NCBI GenBank assembly: GCA_900291925.1
Contig: UWYS01000022.1
Span: forward strand, 186,001 to 250,000
DNA length: 64,000 bases
Direction: 5' to 3'
Source: Thecaphora thlaspeos
Lineage: Eukaryota > Basidiomycota > Ustilaginomycetes > Urocystidales > Glomosporiaceae
The notes under the pieces were generated by a model, which was not told the origin of the DNA, ran no database searches, and saw nothing but the letters and a program-made list of their open reading frames with translations. Shown here piece by piece: positions 54,140 to 64,000 of this stretch (positions within the stretch are counted from its first letter, which is position 1; each line of letters starts with the position of its first letter). The translations under genes were made by a program, and so were the position numbers.

Positions 54140-57100
54140 ATGGCATCGCCGTATCACGGCGCCTCGTCAGACGAGCAGCAGAGGGTGCTGCAGAGCAAGA
54201 TCGACATCGAAAACAAGATAAGAGAGGGTGCAGAGAACCTTCTCCACCTCTTCGACCTTCGCCTCGCCTCTTCGGCAAAGCACCACCTCCGCAAGCAGAT
54301 CGAGTCCGAACTCGATGCCGCAAACGCAAAGATCGCCGCTCTTCACGCACAGCTTCAACACCTCGCCACCGCCTCACCCTCGCAATCGTCAGACGGACGA
54401 TCGAGATTATGGAACCGAGATGCCCACTCCACCATCGACCCCGTCTCCGGCCTCGAAGCTTCGGCCCTCGGCCTCGAACACCCCGGCCTCTTGCTGAGCG
54501 ACCCAGGGCCCAACAGATCGCCCGACATAGCCACAAAGTACCAAATCTCCAGGATGCAGGACGCCTTCGGAACAGGCTCACCGCCATCGACGAACTTGGC
54601 AAATGAAATCGGAGTGCCCCGCACCATCGAACGCGGCCTCAACCTGAGCCTCGACGGCGGCTTCGATCACCCCACGGACAACGGCCGTTCCCCCTTTCGC
54701 GCGACCCCGCCAATGCTATCAGACCCCGCAGCAGTGTCGACGTCAGCGTCAATCTTGTCGCCATCAACAGCGGCAACGAGGCTGAGGGCGGAAGCATCAT
54801 CGACGGCAGCAGCGGGCAGCGCCTCCGACAGGGACCGAGAGAAGGAGAACGAAAACGTACAGGCGATGCGGACGCTCGTGACGGCCTTGCTGCGCTCCCT
54901 ACGCAGTGCCCCTGCGCGCATTCGGTCTGGCAGTGAGCCGCTCCTCATGTCGGCCACGCGCCTCGCAGACGACACTTCCGCCGCTGCCGGGCTGAGCAAT
55001 AGCAAGTCGGTCGACAGCGGCTCCAGCAATAGCGCCGCCGGCACCTCAACGATGCCCGTCCCCATCGGCCCTCAGGACGCTCGCATGAACCGCCGCCAGA
55101 TCACGCGCAACCGCGTCGCCGCCCTGGCCAACGGCGGCAGCTCCGGCCACGTCCGGACGCCTAGCAACGCCGACGGCCTAGGCGATGCAACCAACCGACA
55201 GATCGACACCATGAAACGCCTCGTCAATGTACTCAAGAAGCACGCCCGGGTTCGCTACGAGCTCTCCCTCGACGACCTTGTAGACGTGGCGATGCCGTGC
55301 CTGGCCGACTCGGCGGGCAAAGAGGTCCGTGCTTCGGCGTACCGGCTCATTCGCCACGCCCTCATACAGCCGCCATGGCCGCTCATATCGCGCTGCCGAG
55401 GTAAGGGGCTTGACGTCTCCCTCGCTCGCACGCTGATCCGCGACAGCCGCTTTGACGCTGAGCGGGAGCAAGCAATCAAGCTCATTCGGACCGTGATGGA
55501 GCTTGCGGCGCTGCGCACCGTGAATGCAGCCCCGGACCGCCTTGCACCGGACCTGCAGGACCTGCTGGCGCCCGGCGTCGTTCGGGCGATGGCGGCGGTG
55601 GCAGAGGACGGCGACGACAAGCTGCGCCATGTCTGCCTCGAGACGTTGGCCGAGCTGGCTGTTTTCGACGTGCGGCTGCTCATCAAGGGTGGCGGCCTCC
55701 GCTCGGCGCTCCAGGCGCTGGTCGAGGCACCAAACGACTTTGCGCCGACGCTGATGCAGACGTTTCTCTACCTGATCGATATGCCGGGCACGCGCAATTT
55801 CCTGCGGCCAGGCATCGACCTCGAGGTGGCCATGTCCGGCTTGACCGAGACGCTGGCGATTAAGCCGGTGGCCTACGAAGCCAACCTGCGATCAACGGCC
55901 AAGGTTGTCTCCACCATGCTTCGCTCGTGGGGAGGCCTGCTCTACCTATGCATGGACGACAAGCGGGCCGTCAAATCGATCGTCTTGGCACTTCGTGTGA
56001 ACTCGATTGAGGTCAAAGACTGCATCCTGGACCTGCTCTACGACCTCTTCAACGTCCGTGCGACGACAGCTCACGCGGCCGATCCCGCTAGCAAGAGAGA
56101 GCCGCCCGGGAACGCAAAGCCGGGCTCGACAACGACAGGAGCGGTGGACTCGGATGATGCGTCGGCGTCATGCTCGAGCAGCAGGCTGCCTTCGCTCGGC
56201 GAGATGGGCGGACAGTCGAGGACGCGCCTCAACCTGGTCGACCACTACCTCGCCCTGTTGTTGGTCGTCTTCATCGAGTCCGGGCTGATCGATGCGCTGG
56301 TACAAGTCATCGAGAACACCGCAGAGATGAGCCGCAAGGCAACGCTCCTGATGGGCGAGCTGCTACAGGTCTCGAAGCGCGTCCATCCGCCGTCGATCGG
56401 CAGCAGCATCCACACACTGCCACATCTTTTTGCGCTGGCCGCAAGCTTTAAGACGTCGAAGAGCGACGAGCGGCAGGCGGCGGCGCTGGCGCTATCGTCC
56501 ATCGACCGCGTGAACCGGCAGCGGGCGCACCACGAGGCCGTCACCACCGTGGCCGCCGTCAGCGGATCCAAGCAGACGGTCAGCCACGACCGTAGTAACT
56601 CGATCGATGAGACGGTACGGCGGGGCCAGCGTCAGGTTGAGAAGACCAAGACCCGCCTCGGCATGCAGGTCGACGACAACCAGTTCCGCAGCCTGATGAT
56701 TGACACCCAGATCCTCAGCACAAAGGACCATGCCAAATGGAACATCGACACCCTGACTGAGCTGCTCGAGGGTCCCCTGATGAATCCGCGTCGCATGGAC
56801 GAGGCGGTGCGCGGAACCAAATTCCTCAAGCGACTCCTCTCCTTCTTCCACCCCTTTTCGCTTCGCTTCTCGAGCATCCGCAAGATCAGCTCCAACCACC
56901 GCTTCGTCAAGCTTGGCTGCACGCTCCTCTCGACGCTGCTTTGCACGAGCGAGGGAATCAAGGCACTGCTGGAGGACCGGCTGCTGCGCGAGATCCGCGA
57001 GTGCCTCGAGCAGCTCGATCCGGTCTCGGGCACGCCGATCTCCGACCCGCTCATGTCCAAAGGCCGGCTGGAGGAGACGCTGACGTCGGGTTATTTCGAG

Positions 57101-59367
57101 ATGCTCGGGGTGCTAACGCAGAGCGCAGAGGGCATCCGACTGCTGGAGCGGCATAAGGTTTTCTCGCCGCTCTACCACCTCAGCGAGCTGCGGAGCCGCG
57201 ACGACGTCATCCGGGCGGTGATCGAAAACTTCGATTACTCGTTCGACGGGCACACCCGGGTCGTGCTATCCAAGGCGTTGACGTCCAACTACCGCCATGT
57301 TCGACTCTTCGCGACGCGCCACCTGGCCGATCTCATACGCCGGACCGCCTCGGCGGGCAACACGGCACGGCCGTCGACAACAGCGGCCGAGGACGACGGT
57401 GGCGAGTGGATGATCAGCTTGCTCCTGTCGCAGCTCTACGACACCTCTATCGAGGTGCGAGAGCTGGCGGTCAAGGGGGTCGAGGAATCGTGCGCTTCGA
57501 CCGAGATCCTGGAAAAGGTGGTAGCGATGCGGCCAACGCTCGACCATCTCGGAGACATCGGCCATCCGCTGCTGCTCAAGTTTCTATCGATGAGCATCGG
57601 CTTCCGCTACCTCTGGCACGGCGACTACATCGACCGCGAGATGGACCACTGGTTCAACGAGCGCAACCACCGCTACACGATCCAGGTCGAGGTGATGCTC
57701 GATAGCTTCTTTAACATCCATCGCACCATAACGGGGACAGGCAGGAAGGAGGCGCAGAGGGGCAATGGCAACGGGCACGCGGCGGCGGCGGAATGCGAGG
57801 CCGATGGTACGGTGCCGCCCCACTTCTACGGTGAGCTGGCTAAGACGGCGGAGGGTTGCGAGATCTTGCGGCAAAAGGGTCACTTTGGCGACTTCGCGCA
57901 CTTCATCCGGCAGCATGGCATGGAGCATTCGGACGCCGAGCTGATCAACAAGCTCAAAAGCGTCCTATGGGCGGTGGTGAGTTGGCTGGGGACAGGACGT
58001 GCATCATGTGTCGGCAAAGAAGTACACCAATGCACTAACATGATCGAGGCGTTTCCTTTCTCCTCCCAACCCGCGCAGGGCAACATCGGATCGACCGCTT
58101 TGGGCCTGCCCTTCCTCGAAACCGAAAATGTCGTCTCTCAGATCATTGAGATTGCGGAAAACTCGCTGGTAATGTCCGTTCGCGGGTAAGTCCAAGCAGC
58201 GTCGTGCGGACAGGATGAGCTTGGCAGCAGGTTGTCTGACACTCGCCCTTTTTCGCTTGGCTTCTCTTCATCCTTTCACCGCGACGCAGAACGTGCTTCT
58301 TTGTTCTTGGGTTAATCTCGGCGACGCAGCAGGGAGCCGTAGTCCTGCAGGACTACGGCTGGATTTCGGTCTGCACCCCGCTCCGCGTTCCGCTCGGCCT
58401 TTGTTTGCCCAACGACGTCAACCGGCTGGTCTCGATCCCTCGCTGGAGCACGCAGGAGGTGCTGGACCTTGGCTACCTCGACTTCGCAGAACCGAACACG
58501 GTGCTCGAGAACAAGGTCGTCACGTCGATTGCCAACCTCGGCAACTCGATACTGGTCAACAACGCCTCGCGCACGCTCGCCAAATTGAAGCTCAAGCACA
58601 AGGAGGCGTTTGAGGATGTCGCGCTGCTGACGAGGGCCGTCGGGCTGATGGACAGCTTTCACATCCGCCTCCCAGTGCGACGGTACATCTGGGAGCTGTT
58701 TGACGTCCCTCTCAACGAGGAGGTCGCTGAGCAGATGCAGGCCCACCACGCCCTCCTCACGGAAGCAGGGCGGAGGAAACTGCGGAGCCCCGGCCGGATC
58801 GATGCATCGCACGGCAAGGCGGCGGCGCCACTCGAGGCCGGCGGCCATAGCAGAATCCAGCCGATGGCCAAAGGAGGCACGGAAATGGCAAACAGTGGTG
58901 TCCCGCCGCCGACGGCCTCTGTCCAACGCGCAGTTCACGGGCTTCTCAAGGCGCGCCATCCGGGGCTCAGGGGAATGGCCGAGGTCGAGTCGGACGAGGA
59001 TGGAGTCGCAATCGACTCCGACTTCGAACATGACGACGACGGCGGCGGCTCGCTTGACTCGGACAACTCGGACGTAGCAGCTTCGTTAGGTCCAGGAACC
59101 AACAGAGATCGCTGCCACCAACGGACGATTCCGTCCACCGACGGCGCGACCACAGAGACGTCGCGCAACCCCACCGTCCTCGATGCCAAGAAGAAGCCGG
59201 GACTTCATCTCAACGAATCCCTCCAGTACGGCACGACGGCCACTACCACCCACTCCAACGCGACCATGACGGGGACCATCCGGGCTCCAGCTACCGCCAC
59301 TGCGCTCAGCGATCCGCCCAAACTGGCCATTGCACCAAAGAGGAGGGTCCTTGGTTTTGCCGTCTAG
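54140..59367 (+). CDS. AVO3: TORC2 subunit RICTOR / AVO3 / TSC11 (pianissimo family)
   Basis: Exons 54140-57976, 58079-58185 and 58290-59367, 1673 aa. The ATG context CCCACCATGG is strong. Residues 17-75 form a coiled, HR1-like helix pair (DIENKIREGAENLLHLF...). Armadillo-like RICTOR helices start at about 350 (IDTMKRLVNVLKKHARVRYELSLDDLVD), and the most conserved segment crosses both introns: LKSVLWAV / GNIGSTALGLPFLE ... MSVRG / TCFFVLGLISATQQGAVVLQDYGW. The C-terminal 280 residues are acidic and disordered. RICTOR is the scaffold of TOR complex 2, which phosphorylates AGC kinases and controls actin polarity and sphingolipid synthesis at the plasma membrane. Intron 1 is 102 nt and stop-free in frame, so the unspliced reading would add 34 residues; family conservation supports splicing. 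Confidence 0.93.
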
Positions 59368-59799
59368 TGACTCGGCCAGCCGTACTCCCATATCTTTCTG
59401 TCCTTCGAATTCCCTGTTGCTACGGCCGCACAGAGACGATCCAGGCCGCCCCAACGTCGCTGTCCCGACGCCCATCATGTAACTTATCTGTAATGTACTG
59501 CATAATCAGCCCGACAGATCGTAGTCGCTAATGCCACCCGGAAAGATACCCACCCTGTCCACGCCACACACAGAGGATGAGGGGCCGAAGTATGCGCAAG
59601 CCTTACGAGTGTGTGGGAGAGAGAGAGGAGCGCATGAGGGAAGGAGAGCTAAAGTACAAGGATAAAAGCAAGAGAGGTAAAGCGAAATAGACGAGAAGTG
59701 CCAAGGGAGAGCAGAATGAGGGCAGGAGCGTGCACCTGTGTGTGTGTGCAACGAGAGCGGCGAGTCGAAGACAAAAGAGACAATAGGAACGGCGCGGGG
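59368..59799. other. Convergent intergenic region
   Basis: About 430 bp between the 3' ends of RICTOR and NOP56. No gene or notable repeat seen. Confidence 0.6.
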
Positions 59800-61625
59800 C
59801 TATGCCTTTACCTTGTTGTACTTCGCCTTCTTTGCCTCCTTCTTGGCCGCCTTCTTGACGTCGTTGACCTTGCCGGCATCGCTCTTGCTCTTGCTCTTGC
59901 TCTTCTTCTCCTTCTTCTCCTTCTTCCTCTCCTTCTTCCTCTCCTTCTTCTCCTTCTGCGCCTTCTTGTAGTCCTTCTTCGACGGCGACGAGGCAGACTT
60001 GGACTTCTTGTCCGACGCCTTCTTCTCATCCGCGGGATCTGTGACGCCGACGGCAGCCGGCATCGTCTCGTCCTCATCGTCGTCGTCCGAATCGGCGTCG
60101 CCGTCGTTGCCGTCGACGTCCAGCAGGTCTCCGGCGGCCTCCTCGATCGCCTTGATGGCCTTGCCCATTGCGTCGCTGTTCTTGCCCGGCGGCTTGCCCG
60201 TCTCGTAGAAGGCCAGCCTCTCCTCAACTTGGATGTTGAGCACCTCGCCAAACTTGGTCGTCGGTGTGTCGGAGAAACAGTCGATGCGGCTGGCAATCGA
60301 AATCTTGTTGGCCAGGAAACGCGACATCCGGCCCTTGTTCTTGGGCGCCGCGCGCGCAATGGCCGAGGCGTGGTAGATGAGACCGTACTTGGGCGTGTTG
60401 CCCTTTGTCTTGAGCGCGCGGAAAAGGGCCTTTTCGGCGCCAAGAATCTGGACTGTCGATGCCGGGTACTTGGCCAGGTTGGTCAGCGAGCCGGCGTGCG
60501 AGATGAGGCGTGCGCCAATGACCTCGCCCAGCAGCGCCGACAGGTTGGGCGCGACGAGGTGCATCTTCTCGACCAGGTACTTGTGCATGTTCTTCCGGTA
60601 CTCGGCCAGGTTGACGACGCGCTCGGCAAAGTTTTCGATGTTGGTCATGTCCATCTCGCCAATCTCGGTTCCCATCGAAGCGCGTGCGGCGTCGAGGACG
60701 TTCTTGGCCATCGTCTCGTCGCCCGCCAGGATCTCGGTCATCTCCTCGACGTCATCCTCAGTGAGCTTCTCCTTGTGCTTGATGTACCGAGCAAGCTTGG
60801 CGTACGTCATGTTGTCCGGGGTGAGCTTGACCAGCTCAGGGAAGTGCCAGCCGTACCACTCGCGGACGCGCATGGAAAACGTGTTGACGTCTTTGTCGAG
60901 CGTGTCGAGCAGGGCGATGGCCTGGATGATCATGTTGTCGCTCCGGTTGACGTTGAACTTGACCTTGGAGCGCGAGTACGAGTGGCCAAGGCCGAGCTGC
61001 GCCTTTGCCAGGTCGCCCTCAGCCATTCCTCGGAGCAGCCTCTCGGCGTGCTGTCTGACGCCGCGGATGATCTCGATCGACGTCTCACCGGTGTCGCATG
61101 GGATGCCGAGCTCGCCGACGATGGACGAGGCGAGGTTGCGGTCGGTAACGCCGAGCAGGACGCTCTTGATCTTCTTGCCGGTGGGCAGGTTGAGGGTGAG
61201 GAGCGATTTGAGGTACTCGTTGACGACACCTGCCAAAGGGAGAACGCGAGGAAGAGAGACGCATTCCATCAGCAGAGCGTTCGTCGGTGCCCGGCCCAGA
61301 TTTACACCTGCGTCAGTCCGGCGGGCGATGCGCTCGCCCGAGCTGCCGGTGACGGGGGAGCGAGGAGGGGCGAGGCCAGCCGGAACGCTTGAAGCGGTCT
61401 GCACTACTCACCCTCAGAGATGTCGAGGGAAGCCTGGAGGGCGTCGAGGGCGTTCTTGAAAGGGCTGAAGCTGACGAGCTTGACCATCTTTGCGAAAGTG
61501 GTAAACTCAACGACGCTCTTCTGGACGGCCGAGGTGAGGTTGCCAATCTCCTCGACCTGCACGACCTCAAAGACGGCACATCCCGCGGCGCACTCGAAGA
61601 GGACGTGGGTGGGAGCGCTGGACAT
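59800..61625 (-). CDS. NOP56: Box C/D snoRNP core protein NOP56
   Basis: Exons 61625-61412 and 61229-59800, 547 aa; the 182-nt intron has donor GTGAGT and acceptor CAG. The N-terminal domain (MSSAPTHVLFECAAGCAVFEVVQVEEIG) is the NOP56 type. The coiled-coil and Nop domain follow, with AQLGLGHSYSRSKVKFNVNRSDNMIIQ, FSMRVREWYGWHFPELVKL, the RNA-contacting VGARLISHAGSL-type motif (here IGARLISHAGSLTNLAKYP) and QILGAEKALFRALKTKGNTPKYGLIYH. A Lys/Glu-rich KKE/D tail follows residue about 440, as usual. NOP56 pairs with NOP58 and fibrillarin to guide 2'-O-methylation and rRNA processing in the nucleolus. It is head-to-head with the proteasome alpha1 gene. Confidence 0.96.
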
Positions 61626-62505
61626 GATGGGCCAGCTGGCGGTGGCGGGCTGCGTTGGTGGGTCGGACGTCGCGGCTAGAGGCGAGCGAGGATGGCAGGT
61701 GAGGATGGATAGATGGCCCTGTGCAGTCGAGGCGACGGATACCGCCAGGCTGCTGTGCGCGTTAGGCGATTGGAAAGGGGGCGAGGATGGGAACGGGCGT
61801 GTCTGGTAGGAGGAGGATGGCCAACAGGGAATAGGAATAAAGAAAGGACGAGCAGAGCCGGGCGGTGCAAGCAGCGCCGCCGACCGACAGCTTCTCTGGC
61901 TCTGGCGGCGGAGGCGGGCCGACAGCGAGGCTGCTCCAGCCAGGCAAGAAAGCACTGTACTCTCTGAGGCCGCGCCTGGCCGCTTGCTCGGCGGTGGCCA
62001 GCTTCGCAAAAAGGGAAAATCTCAAACTTTTGCCAGCCCGCCTGGAAGCGCGAGGCACAGCTCCGCCTCTCTGTCGCACGGCACATGTCCCAGGCCCTGC
62101 CAGCTCGTGATCGGACCTCGCACGCGCCTCTCAGCACCAGCACCAGCGCCAGCACCAGCACAGCGTCCCGGGCACCATGGCCGTGTGGTGTGCCCTCTGC
62201 TTCAAAGGCCAACACAGACCGCCGCGTACTTCTCGATTCCAGCCTTTCTCCATTTTTGCGCCTCGCAAGCTGGTGCGCCAGTGCTTGAGTGCCAACCCCC
62301 GCTCGACCCTCACCCTGACCCTGGACCATGACCTCCACCGCCTCCTACCTCTCAGCGCCTCTTGCCCATCGACCGTCCTCAAGGCCTTCCCCGCTTCCCA
62401 CACTCCCTCGTCTAGCTTTCGACGGTCCCCTTGCATCCTGCTGATCCTCGTCCACAATTGCATTCCTCTCTCGGCTCAGCACACGCCCTCCGCGACTCCC
62501 GCAGC
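61626..62505. promoter_or_regulatory. Divergent promoter region, NOP56 / SCL1
   Basis: About 880 bp. A CAGCACCAGC-type short repeat lies at 62131-62162. Frames on both strands have no domain. Otherwise nothing recognised. Confidence 0.5.
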
Positions 62506-63569
62506 ATGTCTCGAAGCAGCTACGACCGATACCTCACCGTCTTCTCTCCAGATGGCCGCCTCTACCAGGTAGAGTACGCCTTCAAGGCGATCACCTCCGC
62601 CGGACTTACCTCGATCGCCGTCCGCGGAAAGGACTGCACCGTAGTCGTAGGACAGAAAAAGGTTCCCGTATGTGTCCTCGATTCCAGGACCGCAGCAGCT
62701 CGCCCGCCGCTTGACGACAGCTCGACTCACTGCTTGCGCTGCTTGCTCGCTCACGTTTCTTCCCCTCGCAGGACAAGCTCATCGATGCATCTACCGTCAC
62801 CCACATCTTTAACATCACCGCCGAGATTGGATGCATCATGACGGGAAGGATTGGTAAGTTGGCCCGGTCCGCCTCCAAGACACAGCCTTCGCACACAGAA
62901 TGACCGTCTGATCTCAACCTGGTTCCTCTTTCTGGATCGCTTTACCATGCAGCCGACGCCCGCTCCCAGGTGGCACGCGCCCGGGCTGAGGCGGCCGAGT
63001 TCAAGTACAAGTACGGCTACGCCATCACACCAGACCAGCTGGCCAAGAGGATGGCCAACATCAACCAGGTCTACACCCAGCGGGCGGCCATGCGTCCCCT
63101 CGGCATCTCGATGATCCTTGTCGGAATTGACAGCGAGCGCGGCTCTCAGATCTTCAAGGTCGATCCGGCGGGCTACTACGTCGGCTTCCGCGCCACCGCC
63201 GCCGGCACCAAGCAGACCGAGGCCAACAACTTCCTCGAAAAGCAGTTCAAGAAGTCGACCAACACGAGCGACACCACGTCGGGCGCTGGCGTTGTTGTCA
63301 GCCCGACAGACGCGGCCAGCGTCGAGGCAAAGGAGATCAGCTCAAAGATGTCGCGCGAAGAGGTGCTGGATTTGGCGGTCAACACGCTCAGCACGGTGCT
63401 GGCACAAGACCTCAAGGCGTCCGAGATTGAGGTAGGCATCGTCGGCGGACCGGTGGCAGCGGCCGACGAGTCGGACCTTTCCAAGGAGGCGCTGCAGCAG
63501 AGGAGGTTCCGGACGCTTGACGAGGAGGAGATCAACGTGATCCTCGAAAGGTTGGCCGAGCGCGACTAA
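62506..63569 (+). CDS. SCL1: 20S proteasome alpha1 subunit (yeast SCL1, human PSMA6)
   Basis: Exons 62506-62667, 62772-62853 and 62953-63569 (introns of 104 and 99 nt; donors GTATGT and GTAAGT), 286 aa; about 245-255 aa is usual. It starts [29 protein letters not shown], the proteasome alpha-subunit signature, and keeps [80 protein letters not shown] and the C-terminus ILERLAERD. It forms part of the outer heptameric ring that gates entry and binds the regulatory particle. Two insertions account for the extra length: a Ser/Thr/Val-rich loop after FLEKQFKKS and a short Ala/Asp-rich loop after VGIVGG. Confidence 0.96.
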
Positions 63570-64000
63570 GTGTCTGTAGGTTGCACACAGCATACAAGCG
63601 CCTATTCTGCAGATCTGACATGACAGGGGCCAGAGACGTGGCCGCCGTATCGCCTGGACTCAACGCGAGAGTAGGTAAAGCGTGGGTGACGAGGACCAAC
63701 GTCGGGTCGCAAGCGTGTGACGGTGGGGCAGAGAGCATCGTACCGACAGAAAAGGGACCGTCGCCGTTCAAGGCGCGCGAGACAGTAGGCTCGGCTTCCT
63801 GGTGGAGAAAAACTTCATCTTGCTTTATGTTGATGGATATAGGGCAGGGCAGGACGCGGCACGGCACGGTGCGGCGGCGCGATGCAGCTGGCCGACGCCT
63901 ACGGGCCGCTGCCAAGTGGCGCGGCGCAGAGTCAATTTTGGCGACGCACGCTCCACCAGCGAGCCTAGGCTGGCTCGCTGGCACGCTCGCTGGCACGCTC
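63570..64000. other. 3' flank of SCL1 to the window end
   Basis: No gene supported. The last 40 bp hold a short repeat of CTCGCTGGCACG units that runs off the window edge. Confidence 0.5.

Noticed and set aside
61230..61411. snoRNA in the NOP56 intron
   Set aside because: A CTGATGG and a CTGA are present but in the wrong order for a box C/D RNA.
59698..61459. Long + strand frames opposite NOP56
   Set aside because: Leu/Val/Arg-rich antisense of a conserved gene; the minus strand matches NOP56 throughout.

Overview
The window looks like a gene-dense, GC-rich fungal nuclear chromosome segment, most likely a basidiomycete of the Ustilaginomycotina (smut) type. The reasons are few short introns (about 85-190 nt, one of about 407 nt) with GTRAGT-like donors, long pyrimidine-rich leaders, single-exon ORFs of several kb, intron-containing tRNAs, a complex I assembly factor (so not a Saccharomyces-type yeast), and TORC2, Paf1C and NF-Y components. 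The lineage is inferred from style; no species-diagnostic marker was found.

Layout. 1-7062: no supportable gene; many GTAC-centred motifs, then a 2-kb pyrimidine-rich tract with a (TC)33 run. 7063-10348 (+): forkhead transcription factor. 10349-12591: gene-poor, with a degraded tRNA-Ala. 12592-14885 (+): DUR3-type urea transporter with one unexplained frame change. 14998-18702 (-): RRN6-like Pol I initiation factor, then tRNA-Ala(AGC). 18892-21901: non-coding, with a 13-bp minisatellite and a G-quadruplex-capable run. 21902-22987 (+): secreted GH128-type glucanase. 23992-29827 (-): one very long ORF joining a mitochondrial PPR protein to an NDUFAF5-type complex I assembly factor. 31118-38584 (+): divergent, FYVE-less Fab1-type PIP kinase. 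38888-39779 (-): NF-YB/HAP3. 40148-40250 (+): tRNA-Lys(CTT). 40447-44685 (-): CTR9. 45208-46260 (+): PdxT/SNO glutaminase. 47284-48557 (-): ribosomal protein uL2. 49541-50770 (+): ERCC1/RAD10. 50965-51067 (+): second tRNA-Lys(CTT). 51236-53383 (-): membrane-anchored PDI with two thioredoxin domains. 54140-59367 (+): RICTOR/AVO3. 59800-61625 (-): NOP56. 62506-63569 (+): proteasome alpha1 subunit.

The genes are mostly unrelated housekeeping functions: Pol I transcription, ribosome and snoRNP, proteasome, DNA repair, TORC2, Paf1C, mitochondria, vitamin B6 and urea uptake. There are no operons. Many lie in head-to-head pairs sharing 0.5-1.3 kb intergenic regions (PPR-NDUFAF5/Fab1-like, CTR9/SNO, uL2/ERCC1, PDI/RICTOR, NOP56/SCL1). 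Most others are convergent with short gaps.

The most interesting items are the PPR-NDUFAF5 fusion with what looks like an embedded second presequence, a 54-bp element shared in inverted orientation between uL2 intron 2 and the region 3' of the SNO gene, a ubiquitin-interacting-motif-like tail on ERCC1, the GTAC-palindrome-rich non-coding regions, and a minisatellite with strict two-unit alternation. Exon boundaries were worked out by hand from reading frames and GT/AG signals and have not been checked against transcripts.
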